Below the pieces are notes generated by a model. It made no database searches. It saw only the letters and a program-made list of their open reading frames with translations, and was not told the DNA's origin. From positions 186,001 through 250,000 of the forward strand of contig MU385744.1 in NCBI GenBank assembly GCA_022497155.1: a stretch of DNA of 64,000 nucleotides, written 5' to 3'. The position numbers and the translations under genes are program-made. The DNA comes from Whalleya microplaca (taxonomy: Eukaryota > Ascomycota > Sordariomycetes > Xylariales > Xylariaceae). How positions within the stretch are numbered: position 1 is the first letter of the stretch; the number at the start of each line of letters is the position of its first letter. This document shows positions 45,592 to 56,202 of this stretch, in pieces.

Positions 45592-46787
45592 ATGGCGACG
45601 GCACAGCCTGTTGTAGTATCGCTGGCTGATCTCAAGAGTGGTGAGTGATCGAGATACATCCAGCATAGTTATGCTTACGCTTACCAACTAATTAAGGAAA
45701 CATATCTTTCGAGATATTACAGGAAGCCTTCGGCCCTGAGTCGTTGGGTCTCCTAGTAGTCAAAGATGTCCCAGCCGAGTTTGCAAGTCTAAGACATCGA
45801 CTGCTCTCTTATGCATCTTACATGGGCAACCTATCCGAAGCAGACTTTGGTAGGCAAACAAACTAGATAACTAAGAATCGGATTGTAATAGGGTCTAACA
45901 GTTTTGTAGATAAATTCACGAATGAGGCAGCCAAGTACCTGGTAGGATGGTCCAAGGGCAGGGAAAAGCTGAAGGATGGAGGAGCCGACGAGTTCAAGGG
46001 CTCATTCTATGCAAACTGCGCATTTTACGTGGACCCGTCTCTGGAATCTGCGAAACCGACAGAGAAATTTCCACTGGATAAATTCCCAGAGTACCTTGCG
46101 CCTAACTCGTGGCCTCCCAGCGAGATGCTGCCAGGTTTCCGGCCGACTATGGAACAGATGTGTAGTCTCATAATCGACACGGCCGTGTTAGTCGCTCGAG
46201 CGTGTGACAGGTTCGCCGAGAAGGAGATTCCTGGATATCCATCTTCCTATTTGGAAAACGTGGTCAAGTCCTCATCTACGACAAAGGCTAGGCTCCTGCA
46301 TTACTATCCGATGCCTGAGGAGCTGATGGCCAAGGGGGTGGAGGAGGATAACTGGTGTGCGGTGCACAAGGACCATGGTTGTCTGACAGGCCTGACATCG
46401 GCTATGTTCATCGACGAGCTGAAGATAGATTCCAAGGTACCAACCTTTGGAGAAAAGGTTCCAGAGTCATTGCCGACTCTGGAGGAGTTGCCCGCATCGC
46501 CGGACCCGCAAGCTGGACTCTGGATCAAAGATAGAAAAGGGGTCCCGGTCCAGGTCAAGATTCCGAGAGACTGTATCGCCTTTCAGACGGGAGAGGCTCT
46601 TGAAAGAATCACCCGAGGCAAGTTCAAGGCGGTGGAGCACTCGGTTAGAGGAGCGTATGCTCAGGGTGTTGCTCGGAATACGCTGGCGGTGTTCACGCAG
46701 CCGAACCTGGAAGATGAGGTCGACTTAGACCAACACATTACGTTCGGGGAATTTGCAAGAGGCATTATAGCTAAGAACACTGTCTGA
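45592..46787 (+). CDS. 2-oxoglutarate/Fe(II)-dependent dioxygenase (isopenicillin N synthase-like)
   Basis: Three exons, 45592-45640, 45697-45849, 45910-46787; 359 residues. The N-terminal DIOX_N-like part (SLADLKSGNISFEILQEAFG, ESLGLLVVKDVP) is restored by the first splice. The iron-binding HxD is seen in VHKDHGCLTG and the distal His in FKAVEHSVRG. A candidate 2-oxoglutarate-contact arginine is in ARNTLAVF, where the usual RxS is RNT. The fold and spacing fit the plant/fungal IPNS-like oxidoreductase superfamily. Substrate unknown; such enzymes hydroxylate or desaturate small molecules. It stands alone rather than in an evident biosynthetic cluster. Confidence 0.85.
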
Positions 46788-47177
46788 TAGCTGTTCTAAA
46801 TTCTATATAAATGTAGAGATCTCTTCCACAATCAGTTCTCGAAGCTTTCGTCTTTACTAGCTTGTATAAATCTTGAGTAACGTGAAAGGCCTGGACCTCC
46901 AACTATTTGTGAAACATAAAGGACGGCGAACATCGGGGTTTAAGAATATCCAGGAGGAATCCACTTCATATCTCAGGCCCGTATAAGTAAAGGTCTCACC
47001 TTGTTCTGTTCTAAGTATTGACTGTCTTTGAACCGAGTAGCCTGTACCAGAGGTAAGCTAGAGCTACCCCGCCATATCTGCGTCACAACTACCTATTTAA
47101 CAGGACTGGATCTACTTGCATCACGCTCCCTTCAAGCAGAATAACGTAACCGTATCGCCGACCAATATCGATCTCCG
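46788..47177. other. Intergenic region
   Basis: 390 bp with the dioxygenase 3' flank and the promoter of the thioredoxin-fold gene. Nothing else seen. Confidence 0.5.
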
Positions 47178-47975
47178 ATGCGCCTCCTTCGGAGCTTCTC
47201 TTCGTCTGTCTACAAACCTCAGCTCCTCCTCCGCACCAGACCGCCAACTCACCCTCTCCTTCAAACCAAAAACTCAAGCCTTCACAAGCACCAATCCCAA
47301 TTCTTCTCCACCACGCAATCCGCCATGGCACTCCCACCCAAATTCGCGGGCCAAAAGCTGGCCTTCGCACCCCCGGCCACAACCGGCAACTTGCCGCCGA
47401 CGGTGCACACGATCGAGCTGTTCCTGGACTACGTGTGCCCGTTCTCGGCGAAGCAGTTCGCGACGGTGTACCACGTGGTGGCGCCGCTGATCCGGGCGAA
47501 CCCGCACTGGGCGTCGCGCGTGCAGATCGTCTTCCGCCAGCAGGTGCAGCCGTGGCACCCGTCGTCCACGCTCGTGCACGAGGCCGGCGCCGCCGTGCTC
47601 CGCCTGGCCCCCGAGAAGTTCTGGCAGTTCAGCGACGCGCTGTTCCGCGACCAGGACGCCTACTTCGATGTCGCGGTGGTGAATGAGCTGCGCAACGACA
47701 CGTATAAGCGACTGGCGAAGCTCGGCGCGAGTGTGGGCGTCGATGAGGCGAAGCTGTTCGATTTGCTCAAGATCCCGGATAAGGTCCCCGAGGGCGGACA
47801 CGCGAATGGCGGAAACAAGGTCACGGATGACTTGAAGGTCATGATCAAGATGGCAAGACTGGTTAGCGTGCATGTTAGCCCGACTGTCATCTTCGATGGC
47901 GTGGTTGCGGGCGATATTAGTTCGTCGTGGACGAAGGAGCAATGGGTTGACTGGTTGACCAAGAACATCAATTAA
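47178..47975 (+). CDS. DsbA-like thioredoxin-fold protein, probably mitochondrial
   Basis: Single exon, 265 residues. The first about 45 residues are Arg/Ser/Leu-rich and lack acids (MRLLRSFSSSVYKPQLLL), a likely mitochondrial presequence; an inner ATG (MALPPKFAG, residue 50) could give a cytosolic form. The thioredoxin-like domain starts at TIELFLDYVCPFSAKQF, with a single Cys at the active site (CPFS rather than CxxC). The helical insert and the cis-Pro strand (VSPTVIFDG) follow. With one Cys it may act as a glutathione- or substrate-binding oxidoreductase, or have lost redox function. The partner is unknown. Confidence 0.78.
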   Translation: MRLLRSFSSSVYKPQLLLRTRPPTHPLLQTKNSSLHKHQSQFFSTTQSAMALPPKFAGQKLAFAPPATTGNLPPTVHTIELFLDYVCPFSAKQFATVYHVVAPLIRANPHWASRVQIVFRQQVQPWHPSSTLVHEAGAAVLRLAPEKFWQFSDALFRDQDAYFDVAVVNELRNDTYKRLAKLGASVGVDEAKLFDLLKIPDKVPEGGHANGGNKVTDDLKVMIKMARLVSVHVSPTVIFDGVVAGDISSSWTKEQWVDWLTKNIN

Positions 47976-48830
47976 GGCAGTTTAGATACAATGAAGAGAA
48001 TATTTGGTGTAGAACTGGGGATTGGGAACTAAAATCAAGGCAACAATATACAGCCTGTCGTTTATCTAAGAAAACATCCTGCTCATAGCCTACTTTGTGT
48101 TATCAGCTATATGATGTTGGTTGTTCCATGCGTTGCCCACAAGCCAGCACCCTCAGCTAGGAACTAGACTTTTCCTCGATGATTTTACGCCATATTCCGC
48201 GGAATCAATACTTCACTCTACGACGGGGATTCGGTCAAACTCTAACCGAATTTAATAGGCAAAAAGTTGCTTGAATGCCCCCTACAGAAGCTATATAAAC
48301 TAGATAAGTCTTCAAGCCATGCTCCTTCAAGTCCTGAGCCAATGCGAGTAAGACATAAGCTCTGTTCCTAGAAGCATCTTTAGGGCAAAATGTGAGCCCT
48401 TCCCCTCTGTATAGGCCAACAGATGGCCTTTAAAAGAAGTCGGAGTCTATTAGGCTATGCACTGAATACTCTTATATTCTAGCGTTCTATTTAGACTAAT
48501 TCATCACTTACATGCAGACAATGCCTTGGAGACTAGTCTTAAACTCCGGCTGAGCTTATTATCGTGGGGTAGGGTACTAGTGTATAAGATATAGAGGGAA
48601 CCAATACGTATCAATAGAGTGAAAATAAACTTGGAGGCATATATAATACCTCTTGATCAAAGGAGACAGACTTCGATTGAGTGGTGACTAGCTAAAGCTG
48701 GCTAACTAGAAGAAAAGAAAACCAGGCATCTTCTATGCCACTGACTACCAGGTACGGTATACTAGCCCCATAACATTATAAGGAGATTTCAAGTATTTCG
48801 TTACCGCAGACATTCCCTTTTATGATTTTT
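47976..48830. other. AT-rich spacer, possibly decayed insertion
   Basis: About 850 bp. Between 48290 and 48790 short peptide-like stretches are broken by TGA/TAA/TAG codons (for example QRRQTSIEW then TGA), which could be an eroded mobile element mutated by C-to-T changes. No terminal repeats or definite reverse transcriptase motif are visible. Confidence 0.3.
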
Positions 48831-49655
48831 CTAGGAACTTGGTATCTCCATACGCTCTAACGCCTTTCTAGCCCTATCACGTACGTTTCCTCTAGTACGG
48901 TCAATGAGTGTTCTCAACCGCCCTTCCCAAAACGACCATCGACCCGGCGTCATAGTCTTTCCGGACTTCCACAAGTCATTACGGCGCTCTAGACCCCAGC
49001 TCTCCTCGCTCTTAGCGGCGCCCTCCTTAAACCGATCGCAAGCGATTATAAGCCACTCCGCAGCACCCGATATCTCGAACTTAAGCACTGCGACGTCTGC
49101 GATCTCCTGCTCGAGAGCGTCGGCTACGCACTCGTACCCCCAATCAATGGTCATGCCACCAAGGCCCGCGACTGCCAAGCGAGCCTCCACATTCGCCTTT
49201 CTGGAGTGGAGAGCAAACAAGCTGCCTCTTTCCGAGGGAGACTTAGCCTTAGCGACAGAGGTGCGCCAATCGCTGGCCCGGTACATGTCCGCCCAGTGGT
49301 GACCGAAGCCAGGGAGTCCTCGCCAGAGTTCTCCATGGGCCGGTAGGTTTTGCTTCTCAACGTGTGACATATTCGGTTTCGGGAGGTCCTCGATAGCTTG
49401 GAGGAGTGCGACTAGACACTCGGTACGTATCTCAGGTATTTCCATAAGTGCATCGCCTAGGAAAGCCCAGAGTCGTGCGAGGTCTTCGTTGGGGTTGTTT
49501 GCGCGCTCTGTGGGCCTCGTGATAGCGTGCGCTGCTTCGTTGGCTGTGGTCCTAATTCGAAGATAATTCTTCATGGCTTGAGCTTCCTCGGGGTGCACGC
49601 CATCTTTTGTGTCACCATCGGGTGCTAGTTTGGCTGAGAACCACGCATTCGACAT
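48831..49655 (-). CDS. DUF3632-type fungal protein
   Basis: Single exon, 274 residues from ATG 49655 (the frame extends upstream to a TTG only). It is an all-helical, Trp/Ala/Glu-rich soluble protein with no signal or TM. Blocks such as LARLWAFLGDAL, IRTECLVALLQAIEDLP and WADMYRASDW followed by a C-terminal W-rich tail fit the fungus-specific DUF3632 family. Function unknown. Members are common in lineage-specific regions of filamentous ascomycetes, consistent with its place beside the RNase and HET remnants. Confidence 0.65.
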   Translation of the reverse strand: MSNAWFSAKLAPDGDTKDGVHPEEAQAMKNYLRIRTTANEAAHAITRPTERANNPNEDLARLWAFLGDALMEIPEIRTECLVALLQAIEDLPKPNMSHVEKQNLPAHGELWRGLPGFGHHWADMYRASDWRTSVAKAKSPSERGSLFALHSRKANVEARLAVAGLGGMTIDWGYECVADALEQEIADVAVLKFEISGAAEWLIIACDRFKEGAAKSEESWGLERRNDLWKSGKTMTPGRWSFWEGRLRTLIDRTRGNVRDRARKALERMEIPSS

Positions 49656-50711
49656 GGTGAAAGGGCTTCTAAGAGGTAAGTATCGAAATGTTTCGAAGAA
49701 TCCCAAACGAAGTGGTTTAACTGCAACTGGGAAGGTTGAAGCTGAGAGAGGTGTGACTCGAGGGTTGATATATGGGATAACTGGATTACGTAATCCAAGG
49801 AACCACAGCTTTCAAGGAAAGAGAATTAGAAGAACTAGCATTGTTCACAATACGTTATGTTTATTATAACTATATATATTGCTAAATAAATGGAAGCTCT
49901 TTTGGCCCTCGCACACTAGACTGATCTATTCGTATGTATGTATCACCAGGTCCCAAAACGACATCACTTACCTATCGCCTTAGTGAGGAGGCAAATCTTG
50001 ATCTATAATAGGCAATGCAACCACCACCTATTCTTGGAGGAGACTATGGCATCAGGTCCTATTTCGGTGTTATTATTCACTCCGTTAGCTTACACATTCC
50101 CGGCTGTAAGCCTTCAAACACAGACCTTAGCCTACACTTGACAGAAGGTGACATACTTTCAGATCTATATTTTCAATATTTGATAACCTACAATAAGGCT
50201 AGCTGTAGCTATCGTTGATTACAGTAGCGCTTATCACCGGTGAGTTCTCACTTTTTCTTGTTTTCCACATCTGCTCGGAAGCCACATGATTGAGTGGTTG
50301 AACACAGACTGTTCCACCTGAGACAGTTACAATAGTAATAGCACAAGTACACGGAAAAATATCTGCAAACATACTGACCGCTCTTGTAGGCGCAGCATAT
50401 ATAGTTCCACGAAATGTATTTATAGCATGAAAGGATTCTCTGAGCATGTCGATTTTCTTGTAAGCTACAGTCTCATGGATCATCAGCTTTGCACTATTAT
50501 GCGGTTCCTCCAGTCATCCATGCAAGCCCACGGTTGCCAGAGACAGGAGGAATATCAAATTAAGTTCTATAAGAACGTAGCAAATCTCCGAGGATGATCG
50601 GTGATCTCTCCATCGGATGCTCAAACAATTCGATTTACTCAAACACCGCATACCCATCAATAGAATTACTGTCCTGGCATTTGAGCCCTTTTATATCCTT
50701 CGGCCGTCACT
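49656..50711. other. AT-rich spacer
   Basis: About 1.05 kb between divergent genes, with no supported gene. A (TA)n-rich stretch lies near 49868-49882. Confidence 0.5.
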
Positions 50712-51477
50712 ATGAAGGTTTCTTTCACCTCCGTACTCTACTTTCTGGGAGCCGTGAATGCGCTTCCAGCGTTCGAAATCGATGCCCGGCAAGTGTCAAA
50801 CAAACCTATCACTGTATGATATGATGTAGCACTTGACGTGCTATGAAACTAAAAGTCACTCGTACTGATAATCATCCTCAAACTCCAGCTAAAGAATGGA
50901 CCTGACCCGAACGACAACCTTCAATGTGGTTTGTAATCTAACCAATCCGACATTCAAACAACACAGGTGGATATTTACATGGCAATTAGGGGACAATGAA
51001 TACAGTGGCCGCGATATTTACTTGGCAGCACAATATGGTATCAACCTCGCCTTAGTTGGCGAGACACGAGGAAGTAAGCTTTCCTTTGATGAGAACATCA
51101 TACAACCCTTTTATTATACGTGCCTGAGCACATTTTCCTACGCTGGCCTCCATCGGTTGTTATATCTGGAAGCTACTCCATAGACTTACTCCTATTTAGG
51201 AAACAAGTACCCGCATACCTTCGACCATGACTCCTCCAAGGGCAACACGTTGAAATTTCCCAAGGAGTGCCCCGAGAACGATGATGCCCGCAAGGAATAC
51301 CCTCTTCAGGTCAATGGCCGATATGACGGTGGCAAGAACAATGTGAAGCAGGGCGATGAGCGCGTCGTCTATTTTCATAAGGATGACGAGACTGACATTG
51401 AGGGACATGCTCTCGTATACTATTGTGGTATCATGACACATGTTGGTGCTCCTGCTGGTGGATTCAAGTTGTGTTAG
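50712..51477 (+). CDS. Secreted ribonuclease of the RNase N1/T1 family
   Basis: Four exons: 50712-50813, 50889-50928, 50990-51073, 51200-51477; introns of 75, 61 and 126 nt; 167 residues. A signal peptide (about 1-18, ending VNALP) is present. The catalytic set of guanyl-specific RNases is complete: His in KYPHT, Glu in KEYPL, Arg in DERVVYF and His in MTHVGA. The family strand-helix YSGRDIYLAAQYG precedes them. Cysteines near QCG and at the C-terminal KLC can form the usual disulfide. RNase T1 relatives cleave single-stranded RNA after G outside the cell; some fungal relatives act as ribotoxins or host-directed effectors. Which applies is unknown: the loop lengths are not those of classic ribotoxins by eye. 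No single open frame covers the gene, so simple ORF calling misses it. Confidence 0.8.
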
Positions 51478-52703
51478 GATTGAGGGATAGATATACATTA
51501 AGAAGATGCTGTTGCTATTCTAGAAGCACTGGACGGATTTCTTTTTGGATTCGTATGATTTATGCTCGATGTGGGCAGCCTGTATCTTTCTTTACTCCTT
51601 CATCTTATATTCCTTCATTCTCTTATCTTCTTACTATTGCTACTATGACTTGAGTTGAAAGTATCCTTATTTAGAATAAAGTTTAAATTATTTTCAATCT
51701 TATAAGTTGAGCTATTACTATATGAAAGCGCAAGCTGCTTATGTAGGTCCATGTATTCTTTAAGATGTTTGAATATTGTAGTTTTGACTCATTATATCTT
51801 TGTTCATTTACGACTTGAGAAATGACTATATCAAACAAATGACCTTGTCATATATATATGGCTGATATAGGCGTTGTGAGAACCACCGAGGCGAAGCTTA
51901 CTGATGTAACAATGAAGGCCAAAAGGATAAAAGAGACTAGCTACAACAGGGAGTCATAGAAAAATGCATCATACACTAGCGCGAGTAGTAAACCTTTCGC
52001 GATCCATAGTCGCTGCCGACCTAGACTAGTCTTAGTTAATCTGGATGCCATATCTAGCACCAGTCCTGTAACAGCTGTACTTTTGACTAGGCCCAGACGT
52101 ATTATTGATTTGAGCAATATTGTTTAGTCAGTCCCAAACGGATCCTCCTATCTAGAATCGGGTTTAGCCAAACGCTGTTCGGTGCTGTACTTGTGTGTAT
52201 TAATGGGCTGATTAATCCACAGCTTTGAATTGGTCACCGGGAATTATGGATTTGGGTTGATGTTGTCAACATCGAGCCAAATGTTGAAAGGATTTCACAA
52301 TATCACAGAATATATAAGGCGCTATAGCTGACTTTGTAATAGGTCGCTTTTATGACAGAAGGAAAGCGCTGTTTATCTCATATAGGGAATCTATAGTCAC
52401 GCAGCTATGCAACTGAAGTTCAACTATTCAGTCGAAGTCAATATCTCGCTTAGAAATTGGTTTCCATTATTCAGCTAGCGATAATATGATGTCCTTTTAT
52501 TATAGGGCAATCGTGCAGCAGTCAGCAGCATCCTAGTATTTCTTGATACCAGCTGATAAATGCATTGTCAGGGGGGTGAGCTAGCATCGAGGAGCCAAAG
52601 AAAAGATGTGACGAGTCTGCTTCCATACACCAAATAACCAGGTACAGCTTTTCGAGGATTGTGTGAAAAGTTGCAAGTTGTCTTTCAAAGTGGAATCGTG
52701 ATA
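51478..52703. other. AT-rich spacer
   Basis: About 1.2 kb of AT-rich sequence with no supported gene, between the RNase gene and the HET remnant. Confidence 0.5.
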
Positions 52704-55131
52704 ATGTCTGTTCAAGATTGCAACCCGGACTTGTTGTACTTCTCGGCTATACAGACAGGCCTTGTCGTGACGACCCAACAATGCCCAGAGCGGCCATATG
52801 TTTCTTTACCGCTTAACATTGCCAATAGCACTGTGGCTTCGGACTTCCCAATAAACAAGTCAACCATTGCTCAAGGCCTAAGCGTTCGCCGCATTGTCTT
52901 CACTACAGTATCGCATGACCAAGGCTTTAGTGAAAATGAAGATCGTGATGGTGGGACTTATCGGGGTACATTTACCTGGGTGAGTCGTTGCCAAACACTA
53001 GGAAACTACTTGAACGAGCGATTGTCTATCCATCCATTTCAATCAAACGACCTGCCAAGAACTATGTTGTGGCTTTTGAGTGCGGTAGCTAATACTTGTA
53101 TCATCCAAAGTTTGAAGCGCGCGTTATAACACCTTCAGGTTATGACCGTGTGCTATCGCGTCGACATATTCAACATAATGTACTGACCCGATATGACTTC
53201 AAGACCCACGTCAATACGTGGGATTATTCTGAGCAGCGTGATGTCGATGACAATCCTGAAGATATGGGCTTATCTTTGCACCGTTGGATGGACGTTATCC
53301 GTCTCGGTGATACTATCCAGATCATCCACAAAGCACATTTTCCTCAATGGGCCAACTTTGTGCAGGAAGCAAAGATCGAAGTATGGGCGGTACCAATCTT
53401 GGAACTGCCAGATACTCAAGTCGTGAACCTAGTAGACGACATAGAGCACCATCAGTATCGGCAACTTCACGAGGAAAACCGGGAGATTCGTGTTGTCGAT
53501 TTACAGCCTTCAGATGATGAAGAAAAGCCAGTCCAACTTTTGTTAAGACATACAACTTTATCCGGTTGTAAAGTGGATCCGAGGTATGACGCACTCTCAT
53601 ACTGTTGGGGTGGTGTCGATGAGGACATTCAACCTGTGCAACTAACTTCGGTCAACGACGAGGGAGTCGATATCCAAGGAAGGTCATCACGGCAGATATG
53701 GATCCCCGTTAGCCAGAACCTGTTTCTTGCCCTCAAGCGTCTGAGGTACAAAGATTCTCCGAGGACGATCTGGATTGATCAGATTTGTATTAACCAAGCG
53801 GACGCAGTTGAGCGGGCGTCCCAAATTGCACTGATGGGGGATATCTACGCGTCAGCCCAGACAGTATGTGTCTGGCTTGGAGAAAGCGACCGTGCTATTG
53901 AGAAGGACTCTTTGATAATCAGCACAATTTCCAAGCACTACGAACCGACAAGTCATGATGCCGATAAAACCCCAGCAAGCACACAATTGACTCATGGGAT
54001 TATTAAAAATCCCGCCGCGGGGTTTTTCACACTACACCATGATAAAATATTCATTCGGCCCTGGTTTGAGCGAGTATGGGTGCTCCAGGAGGTGTGGAAT
54101 GCCTCCAGCATTCAGGTTCTGTGCGGATCACATCAACTGAGATGGGATGAGTTTATGCAGGCACATTATTGCCTCAAGAATCACGGCATATTTGCCTCCA
54201 CCATTTCAAGAGTATGGAATGTGCTATTTGATGTGTCCAGAGACGGGGGTGTGATGACACACAAGCCAGAGACAAACAGACTGGATATTCTCAGGGTGCT
54301 CATTGCTGCCCACGAAATGAAAGCGACCGATCCTCGAGACAAAATATTCGCCCTGCTCATATTTGGCAGAGAAACCCAAGATCTGGCAACGTTACCTGCA
54401 GAGATTAGACCGGACTATCATAAAGAGGCCATCGATGTTTATGCCGACTTTACTAGGTGGTGGATTCTGCATTATAGGTCATTACGGATTCTTTCTGCCG
54501 TTCACACGCTCCACGGGCGCACATGGGTTAACGGCCGCGGTGCCTGGCCTTAAGAGGTATTCGAGTTAGCACTCTAGTCTCTCTGGAACGTTATCCATTA
54601 TATGAAGTCCCCACGCGTTCTCAGGATATGCAGAGGGCTTTCTTCCAAGTATTTGATCCTAGTGGTGTCTGGGGTACATGGAATAGCTTCAATTTCAGAG
54701 GCACAATCAACGATAAGCTCGATCTGGATGCCCTAATGGATAAACCAAGGGAGTGGCGAGATTATTACATCACACACTAGAAAGCGGTACCTCCAAGTGA
54801 GAATGGAACAGTTTATAACGAAAGAAAGCGAGACAAGCCAACTTGGCTACCTTGTTTGGGTAAAAGTATATTTCGGACTACAGGCGGACACATTAGTCTC
54901 TATCCTTCAGGGGCAAAACCTGGAGATATAGTTGTTATCCTATATGGAGGAAACGTACCGTACCTAATTCGACCGGCCCCCAAGAAAACCAAGGGAAAAG
55001 TGGGTGGGGAAGACGACCCTAATTTTGAAGAGTATCACTTCGTGGGCGAATGCTTCATTAATAAACTGATGAATGGCGAGGCGTTCTCTTCGAACAACTC
55101 ACCCGAAGAAGAAACATTTTATTTAATATAA
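52704..55131 (+). pseudogene. Decayed HET-domain (heterokaryon incompatibility) gene
   Basis: An N-terminal region starting at ATG 52704 contains a motif often found ahead of HET domains (RRIVFTTVSHDQGF ... GTFTW). A likely intron, 53080-53138, joins it to the main frame. The HET domain is intact: YDALSYCWGG, TIWIDQICINQADAVERAS, RPWFERVWVLQEVW and DPRDKIFALL. The frame then ends at TAA 54551-54553, but recognisable C-terminal sequence resumes in another frame (ALRGIRVSTLVSLERYPLYE) with no room for an intron. That frame is cut by TAG at 54778-54780 before the usual HET C-terminal block (FRTTGGHISLYPSGAKPGDI ... HFVGECFI) running to 55131. At least two lesions therefore exist. HET proteins trigger incompatibility-type cell death; a truncated form retaining the HET domain could still be expressed. 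Confidence 0.8.
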
Positions 55132-56202
55132 CCACTTCAAAAGACAGACTGGCAAAAGCTTTTGACTAGCCCAAGCAGATAGTGCATGATCTGTGGAAAG
55201 GCCTTATGAAACACAACATATGGGATACATCCACATACTTTTGGTAATCCTACGTAGTATTGAGTAACTTGTACAGAATCATGGTGAGGCCACCGCAACA
55301 CTTTGCCTTAACCCTGGATACGGGGCTTACATAAAATTTAACTACGGTTATTGGAGCATGGAACTTTCGATGTTATTCAACCCTGATTTGATTCAAGAAA
55401 CGAAGCCTGCATTCTAGTTAGGGAGTTACTTTGACAGATCGCTATTTTCCAAGGGTCACATTAAACACAACAGGAGAGCTGGAACACGACATGTTCAGCC
55501 GAGCTACGCGAAGCAAGCTGCATAATTAAGAAAATACTTCAAAAATTCCTTTTGTGATATAAATGCACTAGAGACTAACTGATATCCATCATTGTAATGA
55601 AACCGACAACAGTTTGTCTCCTGGTTTATTAACAACTAATACTAATGTAAACTACATTTGTTTTTGCTCTTTATTATAAATGTGCCATGTTAAATTTCTA
55701 GTTTTACTCTTTCGATGACATAAAGCATTTTTAATAACCCACCTATCAGAATTTATACGGTATCTTCATACAGGACCTTCAGAAAGTTCACTGCCGAGAT
55801 TGGCCCACTCAAGGTCGGGTTAGGGTTAGGGTTAGGTGCAGGTGCTCTACGAATGGGTTGTAAGAGCATTAAAGGAAAGAGCATCGTTAGATAACTAGAG
55901 ATAATCATTCTGCATACCAGAAATATCAGGCGCTCGTACATGACATGCTGCTTTGATGGCTCTCATGGGAAGACCTGAAGCTTTTCTTTAACACTTCTGA
56001 TGGGAGTGGTGTGGCACTACTAGTGGCAGTGGTGGCTTGGCTGGGGCCAATTGACAGCAGCTGATTGGAAACTCCCCGGCCTTAGCTCTGACCACTTTGG
56101 GGCGCGTCCCGCGTAACTTCAATGAGTTTCTTACTATTAGCTTAGCTATTCATCGTTGAATTGCGCAAGCTAGAAGCCTTACATTAAAGGAGATTCATCA
56201 GA
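55132..56202. other. AT-rich spacer with interstitial telomere-type repeat
   Basis: About 1.07 kb with no gene. It contains the GGGTTA run listed separately. Confidence 0.55.
55817..55836 (+). repeat. Interstitial telomere-like GGGTTA repeat
   Basis: Twenty bases made of three perfect GGGTTA units plus GG, identical to the TTAGGG telomere repeat of most filamentous ascomycetes. It lies between the HET remnant and the next housekeeping-type gene. Confidence 0.9.

Noticed and set aside
50933..50966. 34-nt intron in the RNase gene
   Set aside because: Too short for a fungal intron; the 61-nt alternative 50929-50989 keeps frame and restores the family motif.
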